Notes: generated by a model from the letters alone, not told the origin. 64,000 bases of DNA from DATAGZ01 sp036263455 (GCA_036263455.1 DATAGZ010000009.1:1-64000), one strand, 5' to 3'; shown: positions 7,672 to 17,923, numbered from the stretch's first letter. Translations and numbers: made by a program.

Positions 7672-8944
7672 CATAGGTCCGGTCGGGGCAATCGCCCTGG
7701 CCTTGGGTATTGTCATCGGGGGTGGGCTCCTCTCCCTGCCGGGGCTAGTCTACGCCCAAGCTGGCGGTTGGGCGGTATTTTCCTGGCTGCTCGATGGCAT
7801 GGTCGTGCTTCCACTCTTGGTGATCTTTGCCGCGCTCGCGCGCACCTATCCGACTGCTGGCGGTGTGGCAGGCTTCGTGGGCCAGGCCTTTCCCAAATTG
7901 CAGATGGGTTGCTCCTTTCTCTTGATCGGTACCTTCGGCTTGGGCATTCCGGCCATTGCGCTCACCGGCGCTTCCTATCTCGTCGGCGTCTTATTCCCCG
8001 ATGCCGCAGGCGATCCCCGGGTAACGGCGCTCGCGGCGCTCGTGCTGCTGCTGCCGGCGTGCGCCACGGCCCTGTTAGGTGCGCGCGTGGCAGGTTTTGT
8101 GCAGAATATTGTCGTCGCCTTGCTGATTGGCGGGTTGTTTCTCATCGTCTTTCTGAGCATCCCGTCCTGGCATCGCGTCGATTTCTCCGCCGGCCAGCCC
8201 AGCATAGCGGGACTCTGGCAAGGGGCGGCCCTGGCCTTTTTCGCCTATACCGGCTGGGAAATGCTCTCTTTCACCGCGGAAGAATTCCGGAATCCTAGAC
8301 GGGACTTCGTTATCGCCACCGCCATTTCCTTCATTCTCGTCCTGGGGTTATACGCGGGCATTTCGCTGGCGGTTCAGGCACTCCCGCAATCTGACGAGCC
8401 TTCTGCAACGCCCCTGCTGGCCGTGATCCTCGACATTACGCATTCGCGCAACGCCGCGGGCGCTACCGCCTTGCTCATGGCGGCGATCATCCTCGTCAAT
8501 CTCAACGGCGCCTTCTGGGCGTCCTCGCGCCTCGTCTTCGATATAGCCCGCCATGGCTGGTTACCTTGTTCCTGGAATCTGACCGAACTGTCCCAGTCAA
8601 CCGCCGCGCCGCGCCGCGCGATTCTCGCGGTCGGCCTGATTTTCATCGCGGTCTTGGTCGGGTATGGACTCAGCCTTTGGGACCTTTCCCTGCTTCTGCG
8701 CCTGGCCGGACAGAATTTCTTCCTGCTCTATGCGGCAAGCACGATCGTGTTTTTCAAGCTTGCCAGAACGATGGCGGCGCGCGCCTTCGGCGTGCTGGCA
8801 TTGATCATCTGCATCCTCTATGCGGGCGTGTTCTCCTGGGGACTGCTCTATGCCGGGGCGATCTTCGCTCTCCCCTATGCCGCGCGAAAACTGCTCGCGC
8901 GCACCGCACCGCTGATGCCGGGCGTCAACGACATCCGCTCCTGA
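7646..8944 (+). CDS. APC superfamily amino-acid permease
   Basis: This 432-residue membrane protein has about twelve predicted helices and the APC signature in the first helix (LALGIVIGGGLLSLPG). The ATG at 7646 overlaps the last 26 bases of the Rieske gene, behind AGAAAG, so the genes are translationally coupled. Family members exchange or import amino acids and amines. Placed behind an SznF-like enzyme and its electron donor, it could import the amino-acid substrate or release the product. The direction and the substrate cannot be read from the sequence. Confidence 0.88.
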   Translation: MSRTQLRRSIGPVGAIALALGIVIGGGLLSLPGLVYAQAGGWAVFSWLLDGMVVLPLLVIFAALARTYPTAGGVAGFVGQAFPKLQMGCSFLLIGTFGLGIPAIALTGASYLVGVLFPDAAGDPRVTALAALVLLLPACATALLGARVAGFVQNIVVALLIGGLFLIVFLSIPSWHRVDFSAGQPSIAGLWQGAALAFFAYTGWEMLSFTAEEFRNPRRDFVIATAISFILVLGLYAGISLAVQALPQSDEPSATPLLAVILDITHSRNAAGATALLMAAIILVNLNGAFWASSRLVFDIARHGWLPCSWNLTELSQSTAAPRRAILAVGLIFIAVLVGYGLSLWDLSLLLRLAGQNFFLLYAASTIVFFKLARTMAARAFGVLALIICILYAGVFSWGLLYAGAIFALPYAARKLLARTAPLMPGVNDIRS

Positions 8945-8952
8945 CGACGGTA

Positions 8953-9588
8953 TTACTGCTCGGAGGAAAAATCCGAATGGCGCGGCAGGCGCAGCGCCTG
9001 TAACGCCGCGGCAACGCGCACAATGGTGGTGATGAGGCAGAGAAAGCCGAACAGAGCGCCGAGCGGCCGAAAGAAGCTGGGCCAAAGACAGATGATGATA
9101 AAAAAAAGCAAGGTCTCGGTTCCTTCGGTCAATCCGCCGAGATAATAGAAGGCGCGGCCGCGATGCTCGGCTTGCTGGAGTCGATGTTTGGCGGCAAAAA
9201 CCGCGAAGGCCAGAAAAGTGGTGCCAGTCCCGATGAAGGAAAAAAGTACGAAGCTCGCGACGACGGCGTTCTTGGAATCGGCCAGGGCAAACGCAAAAAT
9301 GACGCCCGCATAGAAGAGAAAATCGGCAACGATATCCAGATACCCCCCCAGATCGGTCGGCCGATGGGCGCGCGCCACCTCTCCGTCCAAACCGTCGCAG
9401 AGACGATTGAACAGAATGAAGACGAGCCCGATCACATAATTGCCATTGGCGATCGCCACCACCGCGCCCAGGCCGAATACGAAGCCGAGTTGGGTCAAGC
9501 GATTGGCGCTCAGGCCCAGTTTATCGGCAATCGGCACCAAGCTCAGCAAGGCCGGGCCGACAAGTCGGCGGGCGGCGCGGTCGAGCAT
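8953..9588 (-). CDS. CDP-alcohol phosphatidyltransferase family protein
   Basis: A 211-residue integral membrane enzyme containing the CDP-alcohol phosphotransferase signature D-x2-D-G-x2-A-R ... G-x3-D-x3-D (CDGLDGEVAR followed by GGYLDIVAD, near residues 63-90). The catalytic metal-binding aspartates are all present. It displaces CMP from a CDP-activated lipid or alcohol. It is the last gene of the psd-pssA operon and its ATG overlaps the pssA stop. A PgsA or a cardiolipin synthase-like role is possible, but the sequence is too divergent for me to assign the acceptor. It converges with the APC permease gene eight bases away. Confidence 0.82.
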   Translation of the reverse strand: MLDRAARRLVGPALLSLVPIADKLGLSANRLTQLGFVFGLGAVVAIANGNYVIGLVFILFNRLCDGLDGEVARAHRPTDLGGYLDIVADFLFYAGVIFAFALADSKNAVVASFVLFSFIGTGTTFLAFAVFAAKHRLQQAEHRGRAFYYLGGLTEGTETLLFFIIICLWPSFFRPLGALFGFLCLITTIVRVAAALQALRLPRHSDFSSEQ

Positions 9589-10379
9589 CAGAGCCGCTCC
9601 TGCTGATAATCAGGATCCACTAAGTGCCGGGTCTGGCTCAGTTTGCGGTAGGAGAGGCTGGAAAAGGGCAAGGTGGCCAGATAGCCGAGCAGGGTGACGA
9701 TCAGGGTATTCCAGGGCGTGGAAACCAGGCACGATGCATAGAGCGCCACGATCACCATCGTCGGCAGCACGTGAGCGGGCCGCACCGCGACGCGCTTGAA
9801 GGAAAAAGTCGGCAGCCGGCTGACCATCAGTGCGGCCACCGCAACGCAACTAAAAGCGGTAAACCCCGCGGTGTCGAACCCTACTCCTGGATAGGCGAGG
9901 TCGGCAATCAGAGGCAGGAGCGCCAGCCCCGCTCCCGCCGGCGCCGGAACGCCCGAGAAGAAGCGCGTCGTCCAGGCCGGCAGATCCTTGTTTTCGAGCT
10001 TGGTGTTGAAACGCGCCAGCCTCAGCGCCGTGCAGATCGCATAAAGCAGGGTCATTGCCCAGCCGAGTGCGGGAATGCGGTGCAATTGCCATTGGTACAG
10101 GATCAAAGCGGGCGCCACGCCAAAACTGACGAAATCGGAAAGGGAATCGAGTTCGGCGCCGAACTTGCTGGTGCTATCGAGGATACGGGCGATGCGCCCA
10201 TCGAGCGCATCGAAAATCGCGGCTATCCCCACCGCGATCAGGCAGGCCTCCCATTTCCCGGCCAGGGCGAAACGGATCGCGCTCAGGCCCGCCGAGAGAG
10301 CGAGCAACGTGAGGATATTCGGGATAAGCCGATTGAGCGAATAATCTTTGAGCCGAGGACGCGGCAATGGACGCATCAT
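9588..10379 (-). CDS. pssA: CDP-diacylglycerol-serine O-phosphatidyltransferase
   Basis: The 263-residue membrane enzyme joins CDP-diacylglycerol and serine to give phosphatidylserine. The signature DALDGRIARILDSTSKFG, followed by ELDSLSDFVSFG, supplies the D-x2-D-G-x2-A-R and D-x3-D metal site. Several hydrophobic helices follow, as in the type II (Bacillus/alphaproteobacterial) PssA class. The chosen start MMRPLPRPRL at 10379 overlaps the psd stop (ATGA); upstream in-frame sequence belongs to psd. The product feeds straight into Psd to make phosphatidylethanolamine. Confidence 0.93.
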   Translation of the reverse strand: MMRPLPRPRLKDYSLNRLIPNILTLLALSAGLSAIRFALAGKWEACLIAVGIAAIFDALDGRIARILDSTSKFGAELDSLSDFVSFGVAPALILYQWQLHRIPALGWAMTLLYAICTALRLARFNTKLENKDLPAWTTRFFSGVPAPAGAGLALLPLIADLAYPGVGFDTAGFTAFSCVAVAALMVSRLPTFSFKRVAVRPAHVLPTMVIVALYASCLVSTPWNTLIVTLLGYLATLPFSSLSYRKLSQTRHLVDPDYQQERL

Positions 10380-11062
10380 CGTTTCTCTGCCTCCCTGGGG
10401 CTTTCTTCGCCGGTCAAGTCTGCAAGTACCGTCTCGCCTGCCACCATGGTCTGACCCACGCACACCAGCGGTTCGACCCCATCCGGCAAATAGACGTCGA
10501 CCCGGCTGCCGAAGCGGATCATACCAAATCTCTGTCCCGCGCGCACGCGATCTTCCGGCGCGACGTCGCAGCGGATGCGCCGGGCAATCAAACCGGCAAT
10601 CTGGGTAACAATAACGCGGTGGCCGCTTTCATGATCGATCACCAGGCTGAGCCGCTCATTATGTTCGCTGGCTTTGTCCAGCGAGGCGTTGAAAAAGCGC
10701 CCCGGGCGGTAGGAACGCGCGGCCACTTCTCCATCGATGGGCGCGCGATTGACATGGACATTGAAGACATCCATGAAAATGGAGACGCGCCGCAGCGGCT
10801 GGCTTCCCACGCCCAACTCGGCCGGCGGCACGGCATAGAGAACCGCCTGCACGATGCCATCGGCCGGGGCTATGACCAGATGGGTCCCGAGCGGCGTGAA
10901 ACGGTCAGGGTCGCGAAAGAAATAAGCGCACCACAGCGTGAGTACTACGCCGATCCACCCCAGCACGGGTGCGATCAAGAACAGCAGCAGGGCCGCCAGC
11001 GCGAAAAGCGGCACGAAACGCCAAGCTTCGGGGTGAAGCGGGGTAAGATTTTTAATTGTCAT
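10376..11062 (-). CDS. psd: Phosphatidylserine decarboxylase (short, pyruvoyl type)
   Basis: A 228-residue proenzyme with two N-terminal membrane helices and the self-cleavage site in RFGSRVDVYLP near the C terminus, where the serine becomes the pyruvoyl cofactor. It decarboxylates phosphatidylserine to phosphatidylethanolamine. It belongs to the short Psd class common in alphaproteobacteria. The ATG at 11062 has an AGGGGG run right against it; a GTG at 11077 adds five residues and is an equally possible start. It is the first gene of psd-pssA-CDP-alcohol transferase. Confidence 0.92.
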   Translation of the reverse strand: MTIKNLTPLHPEAWRFVPLFALAALLLFLIAPVLGWIGVVLTLWCAYFFRDPDRFTPLGTHLVIAPADGIVQAVLYAVPPAELGVGSQPLRRVSIFMDVFNVHVNRAPIDGEVAARSYRPGRFFNASLDKASEHNERLSLVIDHESGHRVIVTQIAGLIARRIRCDVAPEDRVRAGQRFGMIRFGSRVDVYLPDGVEPLVCVGQTMVAGETVLADLTGEESPREAEKR

Positions 11063-11104
11063 CCCCCTATCTGCCACAGGGCCTGTAGGGGAAGCAACGT
11101 TCCC

Positions 11105-11844
<740 letters not shown>

Positions 11845-11848
<4 letters not shown>

Positions 11849-12981
11849 GCTTTCCTTGCGTGCCGGTCGCGGTCCAATCTCTTCTCGAGCCGCGCGGAAT
11901 AGCGCGACATGAGAAAGCCGATGACCCAGTAAACGAAGCCGGCGAAAACGAAACCTTCGATCTGATAGCCGAGCCAGTTCGGGTCCTTGTTGCCGACCCG
12001 AATGATATTCAGGAAATCATACAGGCCGATAATCGAGACAAGCGAGGTATCCTGGAAAAGATTGATAAGCGTATTCATGATACCAGGCAGAGTGATCCGC
12101 AGCGCCTGCGGCAATACCACGAGGCCCATCATGCCCCAGTAATTCAGCCCGACCGATTGGGCGGCCTCGTACTGGCCGCGAGGAATGGCCTGCAAGCCAC
12201 CGCGCACGACTTCGGCGATATAGGCGGCCGTGAACAGGACAATTCCCACTAGCACCCGCAGCAGAACATCGACATTCATGCCCGGCGGCAGAAAGAGGGG
12301 CAGCATGACATTGGTCATGAACAGGATAGTAATGAGCGGAACGCCACGAACGATCTCGATCAGCACGGCCGTGCATGTGGCAAGCAGCGGCATGGAGGAG
12401 CGGCGGCCGAGCGCGAGCAGGATGCCTAGCGGTGGACCGAGCACGATCGCCACGCCGCCCACCACGAAAGTCAGCAGCAGGCCGCCCCATTGCGCGGTCG
12501 GCACGACCCGAAGCCCGAAGCCTCCATAGAGGAGCCAGAAAGCGAGGAATGGGAAAATACCGAAGAGAAAGATGGCGAAATATTTTTTGCCCCGTACCCG
12601 CTCGGCGATCAGGCCGCCAATTCCTATCGCCATGAGAAGGAAATCGAGATCCACCCGCCAGCGCTCGGCCGAGGGGTAGAAGCCATAGAAGAACTGGCCG
12701 AGATGGGCGCGGATATAGATCCAACATGCCCCGCCATCCTTGGGGCAATCCGCGCCGGTGGGATTTCTGAGCCCGGACAGGACGTCCGGTGGATAAGCGA
12801 AATGGGCCTGCACGAAGGCCCAATTGACCAGCGGCGGAATCACCCAAGCCAGGAGGGCCGCCGACAACACGGTCAGCAACCCATTGCCAAACGAGGAAAA
12901 GAAGCGCCGGCGCAGCCAGGGAAGGAGTCCCGATTTCCTCGGCGCGGGCAGGGGCAAGGTCGTAACGCTCGCGCTGCTCAT
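11845..12981 (-). CDS. aapM: General L-amino-acid ABC transporter permease AapM
   Basis: The 378-residue inner-membrane permease carries extra N-terminal helices and a periplasmic loop before the standard amino-acid permease core. The EAA loop reads YEAAQSVGLNYWGMMGLVVLPQALRI in its conserved parts. It pairs with AapQ to form the translocation channel. The start overlaps the aapQ stop by four bases. Confidence 0.94.
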
Positions 12982-14147
12982 CGCTCGACCACCTGGACGC
13001 GGCGGTTATACCAATTGGTGAAGCTCGTGATCACCAACGATACGATCAGATAGAAAAGCATGGTGATGAAAATGCATTCGATGGCGCGACCGGTCTGGTT
13101 CAAAACCGTGCCGGCAAAAATCGACACCATCTCCGGATAGCCGATCGCCACCGCAAGCGTCGAATTCTTCACGACATTCAAGAACTGGTTGGACAGCGGC
13201 GGCACGATGACGCGCATGGCCTGGGGAATGGCGATCAGGCGCAGGATCGCCCCACGCCGAAGACCGAGCGAAGTGGCGGCTTCCCATTGACCCTTGCCAA
13301 TACTCAAGAAACCGGAGCGGACGTTCTCGGCGATATAGGCCGCATGATAAAGGCCGAGCGCCGCGCATAAGGCCAGTAATTCGGGAAGGATCACAAACCC
13401 GCCCTGGAAGTTGAATCCCTGCAACTGAGGATATTCCAGGTGAAGCGGACGGCCGAAAACGAGCAGGGCGAGGACCAGCGCGCCAAGCAGGGTCCCGCCG
13501 GCCGTGCTCCAGAAAGGAAAAAGACGTCCCGTAAGAGCCTGGCGGCGGCGGACCCATACCGCCAGAGCGATAACGCCGAGGATCGCTATCGCCATGATCA
13601 AGAGGAAGCCCGTGCTTCCGGGCAAGGCGATCGGGCGAGGCAAGAACAACCCCCGCTGATTAAGGAAGAGGACGTCGCCGAAGGACAGGCTCTGCCGCAA
13701 GGCGGGCAAGGAGGCCAGGACCCCGAAATACCAGAACACGATGAAGAGCAGGAGCGGAATATTGCGCAGCGATTCGACGTAGGTCGTGGCAAGCAGCGTA
13801 AAAAGCGGATTGGGCGAAAGGCGCGCGATACCCACGATGAAGCCGACCACGGTGGCGATGACAACGCTGATGATGCTGACCGTGAAGGTGTTGATGATGC
13901 CAACCAGCAATAGATAGCCGTTACTGGCATCGACGGGAATGGGAATAAGCGAGGTCGCGACTGGAAATCCCGCGACATTGCTGAGGAAATCCAACCCGAC
14001 CGGCACACCCAACCGGCGGAGATTGACGATGGTATTGGTGGAAAAGAAAAAGAAACCCGCCAGGATGAATCCCACCAGAATGACCTGGATCAGTAGGTGG
14101 CGGAACCGCTTATTATTCCACCAGCGGGTGAGCGTCATTTCCATCAT
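12978..14147 (-). CDS. aapQ: General L-amino-acid ABC transporter permease AapQ
   Basis: A 389-residue permease, also longer than typical HisQ-type subunits, with the EAA motif WEAATSLGLRRGAILRLIAIPQ. The long inserted region between the first helices (about residues 60-220) is typical of AapQ. It follows aapJ after a strong intercistronic hairpin. Start is ATG at 14147 (MMEMTLTRW); the ATG at 14144 is equivalent. Confidence 0.94.
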   Translation of the reverse strand: MMEMTLTRWWNNKRFRHLLIQVILVGFILAGFFFFSTNTIVNLRRLGVPVGLDFLSNVAGFPVATSLIPIPVDASNGYLLLVGIINTFTVSIISVVIATVVGFIVGIARLSPNPLFTLLATTYVESLRNIPLLLFIVFWYFGVLASLPALRQSLSFGDVLFLNQRGLFLPRPIALPGSTGFLLIMAIAILGVIALAVWVRRRQALTGRLFPFWSTAGGTLLGALVLALLVFGRPLHLEYPQLQGFNFQGGFVILPELLALCAALGLYHAAYIAENVRSGFLSIGKGQWEAATSLGLRRGAILRLIAIPQAMRVIVPPLSNQFLNVVKNSTLAVAIGYPEMVSIFAGTVLNQTGRAIECIFITMLFYLIVSLVITSFTNWYNRRVQVVER

Positions 14148-14156
14148 CGTCTCAAT

Positions 14157-14179
14157 GGCCCCGGTCCGTGACCGGGGCC
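14157..14179 (-). terminator. Intercistronic stem-loop between aapJ and aapQ
   Basis: A perfect 10-bp stem (GGCCCCGGTC / GACCGGGGCC, extendable by one A-T pair) with a 3-nt loop lies in the 48-bp gap after aapJ. No uridine run follows on the transcribed strand. Such stems commonly protect the upstream message end, so that the abundant binding protein is made in excess over the permeases. This reading is inference. Confidence 0.55.
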
Positions 14180-14195
14180 ATTGCTTTCTTCTGTC

Positions 14196-15224
14196 CTATC
14201 GTACCGGCGGCGCGTATTGGAGGCCGCCTTTGTTCCAAAGCGCGTTCAGTCCCCGGTCGAGGCGAATCGGCGTCGAGGTGCCGATGTTACGTTCGAAAAT
14301 CTCCCCGTAATTGCCGACGGCTTTGATAATATTGTAGGCCCAATCTTTGGAGAGGCCCATCCCTTCGCCCATCTTGTCCGTGACGCCAAGCAAGCGCTGA
14401 ACCTCGGGGTCCTGGGAACTCTTCTTCACATCGTCGACATTGCCCTGGGTGATGCCTTTCTCCTCGGCGATCACCGTCACATAATGCGCCCAGCGCACGA
14501 TGTCGGCCCACTGGTTATCGCCATGCCGAACGGCAGGCCCCAGCGGCTCCTTGGAGATGATCTCGGGCAGGATCACATGGTCTTCCGGACTCTTGAGCGC
14601 AGTACGCTCGCCAGCCAGGCCCGACGCGTCGGTCGTGTAGGCGTCGCACCGCCCTTCGTCATAGGCGGGCCGCGCCTCCGCGGAATCCTTGAACGTGACC
14701 ACTTTGAAATTCAACTGATGCTGGGTATTGAAATCGCCCAGGTTCTTCTCGGTCGTCGTGCCCTGTTGAACGCAGACCGAGGCACCTTTAAGCTCAAGCG
14801 CGCTTTTCACTCCAGAATTCTTGCGCACCATGAACCCCTGCCCGTCGTAGTAATTCACCGCGACGAAATCGAGTCCGAGCTGGGTATCGCGCGACAGCGT
14901 CCAGGTCGAATTGCGCGACAGCATGTCGATCTCGCCAGTCTGGAGTGCAGTGAAGCGCTGCTCCGAGGACAACGGCTTGAATTCGACCTTGTTCGGATCG
15001 CCAAAGACTGCGGCGGCTACCGCCTTGCACAGATCGGAATCGATTCCGTGCCATTCGCCTTTTTCATTGGGCGCGCTGAAGCCGGGCTGGCCGGTATTGA
15101 CGCCGCAGCGCACCTTGCCATTTTGCTTCACCTGATCGAGCGTTCCGGCGCTGGCGGTCGCCCACCCAAGCAGGACTAAGGCCGCAGCCATACCGATGCT
15201 CGCGAGTTGTCGTTGCTTTTTCAT
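14196..15224 (-). CDS. aapJ: General L-amino-acid ABC transporter substrate-binding protein
   Basis: The 342-residue periplasmic protein starts at 15224 behind GGAGGGGAT; an upstream in-frame extension has no signal and is not used. A Sec signal peptide ends about residue 25 (LLGWATASA). The mature part matches the AapJ/BztA family (GTLDQVKQNGKVRCGVN, RCDAYTTDASGLAGER). It delivers L-amino acids to AapQM. It is the first gene of the operon and diverges from thiB. Confidence 0.95.
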   Translation of the reverse strand: MKKQRQLASIGMAAALVLLGWATASAGTLDQVKQNGKVRCGVNTGQPGFSAPNEKGEWHGIDSDLCKAVAAAVFGDPNKVEFKPLSSEQRFTALQTGEIDMLSRNSTWTLSRDTQLGLDFVAVNYYDGQGFMVRKNSGVKSALELKGASVCVQQGTTTEKNLGDFNTQHQLNFKVVTFKDSAEARPAYDEGRCDAYTTDASGLAGERTALKSPEDHVILPEIISKEPLGPAVRHGDNQWADIVRWAHYVTVIAEEKGITQGNVDDVKKSSQDPEVQRLLGVTDKMGEGMGLSKDWAYNIIKAVGNYGEIFERNIGTSTPIRLDRGLNALWNKGGLQYAPPVR

Positions 15225-15341
15225 ATCCCCTCCATGTAAAAAGCTGAGGCAGTCTATCGGGTTACGCATCACCCGAAAAGCACAAAATGCGCTGGGTTTC
15301 GGTTGCTCGAAGACTTTGCGAGAGGCGAAAAAAGGGAAAAC

Positions 15342-16376
15342 ATGACTTTTAAATACGTCACCTGGCTGGCCGTCTTCTGCGTCTTCCTCTTCGGATCCCA
15401 CCTCAAAGCCCAAGAACTGCGCCTCATCACCCATGATGCTTTCGATCTTTCCCCAGCCATTCTGGATCGGTTCGAGAAAGAGACGGGCGCCAAGGTCACG
15501 ATTCTCAAATCGGGGGACGCGGGTGCCATGCTGAACAAGCTGATCCTGACCCGGGAGGCCCCCATTGCCGATCTCGTCTATGGCCTCGATAATCTTTTGA
15601 TCGCCAAGGCCGAGGCGGCCCACGTTCTCGCGCCTTATGCCAGCCCGGCAGCGGCGCGGCTGCCATCTTGGCTACACACCCTGCCCGATTTCACGCCGAC
15701 GGATATCAGCGAAGTGGCCATCAATTACGACAAGGCCGCTATTTCCAAGAGCGGCCTTGCCCTCCCCAGTCGGATCGAGGATTTTACCCAGCCGGCTTAT
15801 CGGGGCTTGCTCGTGGTGGAGAATCCAGCGACCAGCAGCACCGGTCTGGCCTTTCTCGCAGCCACCATTGAACATTTCGGCGAGCCGATGGTCTGGAAAT
15901 TCTGGGCCGCGCTCCGCGACAACGGCTTGGCCGTGGCCGATGGCTGGACAGAAGCCTATGAGAAAATGTTCAGCCGGAACGGTGGGACCCATCCTTTCGT
16001 GGTGAGCTACACGACCTCGCCGCCGGCCGAGGTGTTCTATAGCGACCCTAAACCCACCGAGCCGCCCACGGCCAGCTTGCCTTTGCCGGGGGGCACCTTT
16101 ACGCAGATCGAGGGCATCGCGCTGGTTGCCGGCGGCAGCCAGGAGGCCTTGGCCAAGAAATTCATCGATTACATGCTCTCGCCCGGACCGCAGGCGGACC
16201 TGCCAGGCCGCATGTGGGTCTACCCCGCCTTCGCCGATACGCCCTTGCCGGATTTGTTCCGTTTCGCCACGCGACCGGCTCAGGGCTCCCTGATGACGGA
16301 AGCCGATGCCGGGAAGATCGAAGGCTGGGTCAAGGAATGGACCCGCATCGTCGTCCGGGCCGGTCAGCCGCAATAA
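15342..16376 (+). CDS. thiB: Thiamine ABC transporter substrate-binding protein
   Basis: The 344-residue periplasmic protein starts at 15342 behind AAAGGGAAAAC and has a signal peptide ending about residue 23 (SHLKA). Conserved ThiB features include ADLVYGLDNLL, GWTEAYEKMF and SYTTSPPAEV, which line the thiamine pocket in the family. It binds thiamine, and probably its phosphates. Permease, ATPase and kinase genes follow with overlaps. I looked for a THI box in the 117-bp leader and found none. Confidence 0.88.
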   Translation: MTFKYVTWLAVFCVFLFGSHLKAQELRLITHDAFDLSPAILDRFEKETGAKVTILKSGDAGAMLNKLILTREAPIADLVYGLDNLLIAKAEAAHVLAPYASPAAARLPSWLHTLPDFTPTDISEVAINYDKAAISKSGLALPSRIEDFTQPAYRGLLVVENPATSSTGLAFLAATIEHFGEPMVWKFWAALRDNGLAVADGWTEAYEKMFSRNGGTHPFVVSYTTSPPAEVFYSDPKPTEPPTASLPLPGGTFTQIEGIALVAGGSQEALAKKFIDYMLSPGPQADLPGRMWVYPAFADTPLPDLFRFATRPAQGSLMTEADAGKIEGWVKEWTRIVVRAGQPQ

Positions 16377-17923
16377 AACGCCCGGCCTTGCCTCGCGCGC
16401 ATCTCAGCCTCGCCATCGCCCTGGCCTTTTTGACATTCTTTTGGCTGGCGCCGCTCGTGACCCTGGCCGGCATGGGCGGCACTTTCTGGTCTGTTCTCGC
16501 CGACAGCTATTACCTTCGGATCGCGGGCTGGACGTTGCTGCAGGCCCTGCTGTCGAGCGCGATTGTCGGGGCGCTCGCCCTGCCTACCGCCTGGATGCTG
16601 GAGCATTTCTCATTCAAGGGACGCAGCGCCTATAAAATCGCCCTCCTGCTTCCCTTTTTAACTCCTGTCCTGGTGACCGCCCTCGGCCTCAATGCCCTTT
16701 TTGGCGGTCACGGATTCCTGCCCCTTGCCGTGGGCGAGTCCCCATTCCTGCTCCTCTATGCCAACGTTTTTTATAATATTGGCCTGGTCGTCTGGTTCGT
16801 CGATGCGGGTTTCGGCCGGATTCCGGCGCGCCTGCTCCAGTCCGCGCAATTGCTGGGCGCGTCTCCGTGGCATGTTTTTCGTCGCGTGGAATGGCCGATA
16901 ATCCGCCCCAGCTTCATCGCGGCGCTCTGCCTCACCTTCTTGTTCTGTCTCAACTCGTTTGGCCTGGCCCTGCTGTTGGCGGGCAATCGCTATGCCACGC
17001 TCGAAGTGGAGATCTATAGGCAGACTGCTTTCACGCTCGACCTGCCGACGGCCAGCGCACTCGCCCAGTTGCAAGCGCTCTTCTGCGCATTCGCCGCCCT
17101 GCTCCAGGCGCATTTCGACCGCGCCCTGCCGCTCAAGCCCCAGGGACAGGTCGAAAGACCGGGTGCGAGGCATGGCCAAGGACGGAAGGCGGCGTTCCTC
17201 TGGCTCGGCATGCTGGGCATCCTGCTGCTCGCTCCGCTGGTTTCCGTAGCGCTCCGCAGTTTCATGACGGAGAACGGATGGAGCCTCGGCCATTATCGCC
17301 GCCTGGCCGCCGACAGCGCGTTTCCGCTCGCCCTGGCAAACAGCCTGCGCTTCACCCTGCTGACCGTCGGGGCAGCGGGAATCATGGGTATCGTTTTCGC
17401 CATCGCCATCCACCGCCACCCGCGGGGAAATTGGCTGGCCTTCGCTCCTTATCTGGTTTCGCCCACCGCGGTGGCGCTCGGATATCTGCTCCTTTATCCC
17501 TCTTGGCTGGCGAGCCCGCTCCTGCTCATCGGCGGGTATAGCCTCTTCGCCTATCCGTTCGTGGCGCGCCAGCTCACCCTCGCCTGGCACGCGCTGCCGC
17601 GCGGGCTGGCCCTGGCTGCCCGGACGCTGGGCGCCGGCCCGCTCCGAACGGCGCAAAGAATCTTCCTCCCCCTCCTATGGCCCGCCATGCGCCAGGGGCT
17701 CGCGCTGGCGGGCGCCAGCGCGCTCGGCGAATTTGCCGTCACCTTATTCCTGGCGCGCCCAGAATGGCTGAGCCTTCCCCGTCTGGTCTATGAGCGGCTG
17801 GGGCGCCCCGGCAGCGGCAATCTCGGCGAGGCGTACGCCACGGCGACGATTCTCTTGCTCCTGGCCTGGCTTACCCTTGCTCTGATCGGAAGATGGCATG
17901 TTGGCGCTGCGCGACATCGATAA
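16337..17923 (+). CDS. thiP: Thiamine ABC transporter permease
   Basis: A fused two-module permease with about twelve helices and two EAA-type loops (AQLLGASPWHVFRRVEWPII and ARTLGAGPLRTAQRIFLPLL), as in ThiP/FbpB-like proteins. It forms the channel for ThiB-bound thiamine. The start is uncertain. ATG at 16337 overlaps thiB by 40 bases; TTG at 16388 is the first candidate after the thiB stop and gives a more usual N terminus (511 residues). The stop overlaps thiQ by 26 bases. Confidence 0.88.
   Translation: MDPHRRPGRSAAIKRPALPRAHLSLAIALAFLTFFWLAPLVTLAGMGGTFWSVLADSYYLRIAGWTLLQALLSSAIVGALALPTAWMLEHFSFKGRSAYKIALLLPFLTPVLVTALGLNALFGGHGFLPLAVGESPFLLLYANVFYNIGLVVWFVDAGFGRIPARLLQSAQLLGASPWHVFRRVEWPIIRPSFIAALCLTFLFCLNSFGLALLLAGNRYATLEVEIYRQTAFTLDLPTASALAQLQALFCAFAALLQAHFDRALPLKPQGQVERPGARHGQGRKAAFLWLGMLGILLLAPLVSVALRSFMTENGWSLGHYRRLAADSAFPLALANSLRFTLLTVGAAGIMGIVFAIAIHRHPRGNWLAFAPYLVSPTAVALGYLLLYPSWLASPLLLIGGYSLFAYPFVARQLTLAWHALPRGLALAARTLGAGPLRTAQRIFLPLLWPAMRQGLALAGASALGEFAVTLFLARPEWLSLPRLVYERLGRPGSGNLGEAYATATILLLLAWLTLALIGRWHVGAARHR

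Noticed and set aside
15225..15341. Possible TPP riboswitch (CTGAG-like segment) before thiB
   Set aside because: A CTGAG word and a CGGGT-ACCCG hairpin occur, but the conserved THI-box parts (the CTGAT...AAT...GCGAAGG-type element) are absent, and the segment also serves as the aapJ divergent leader.
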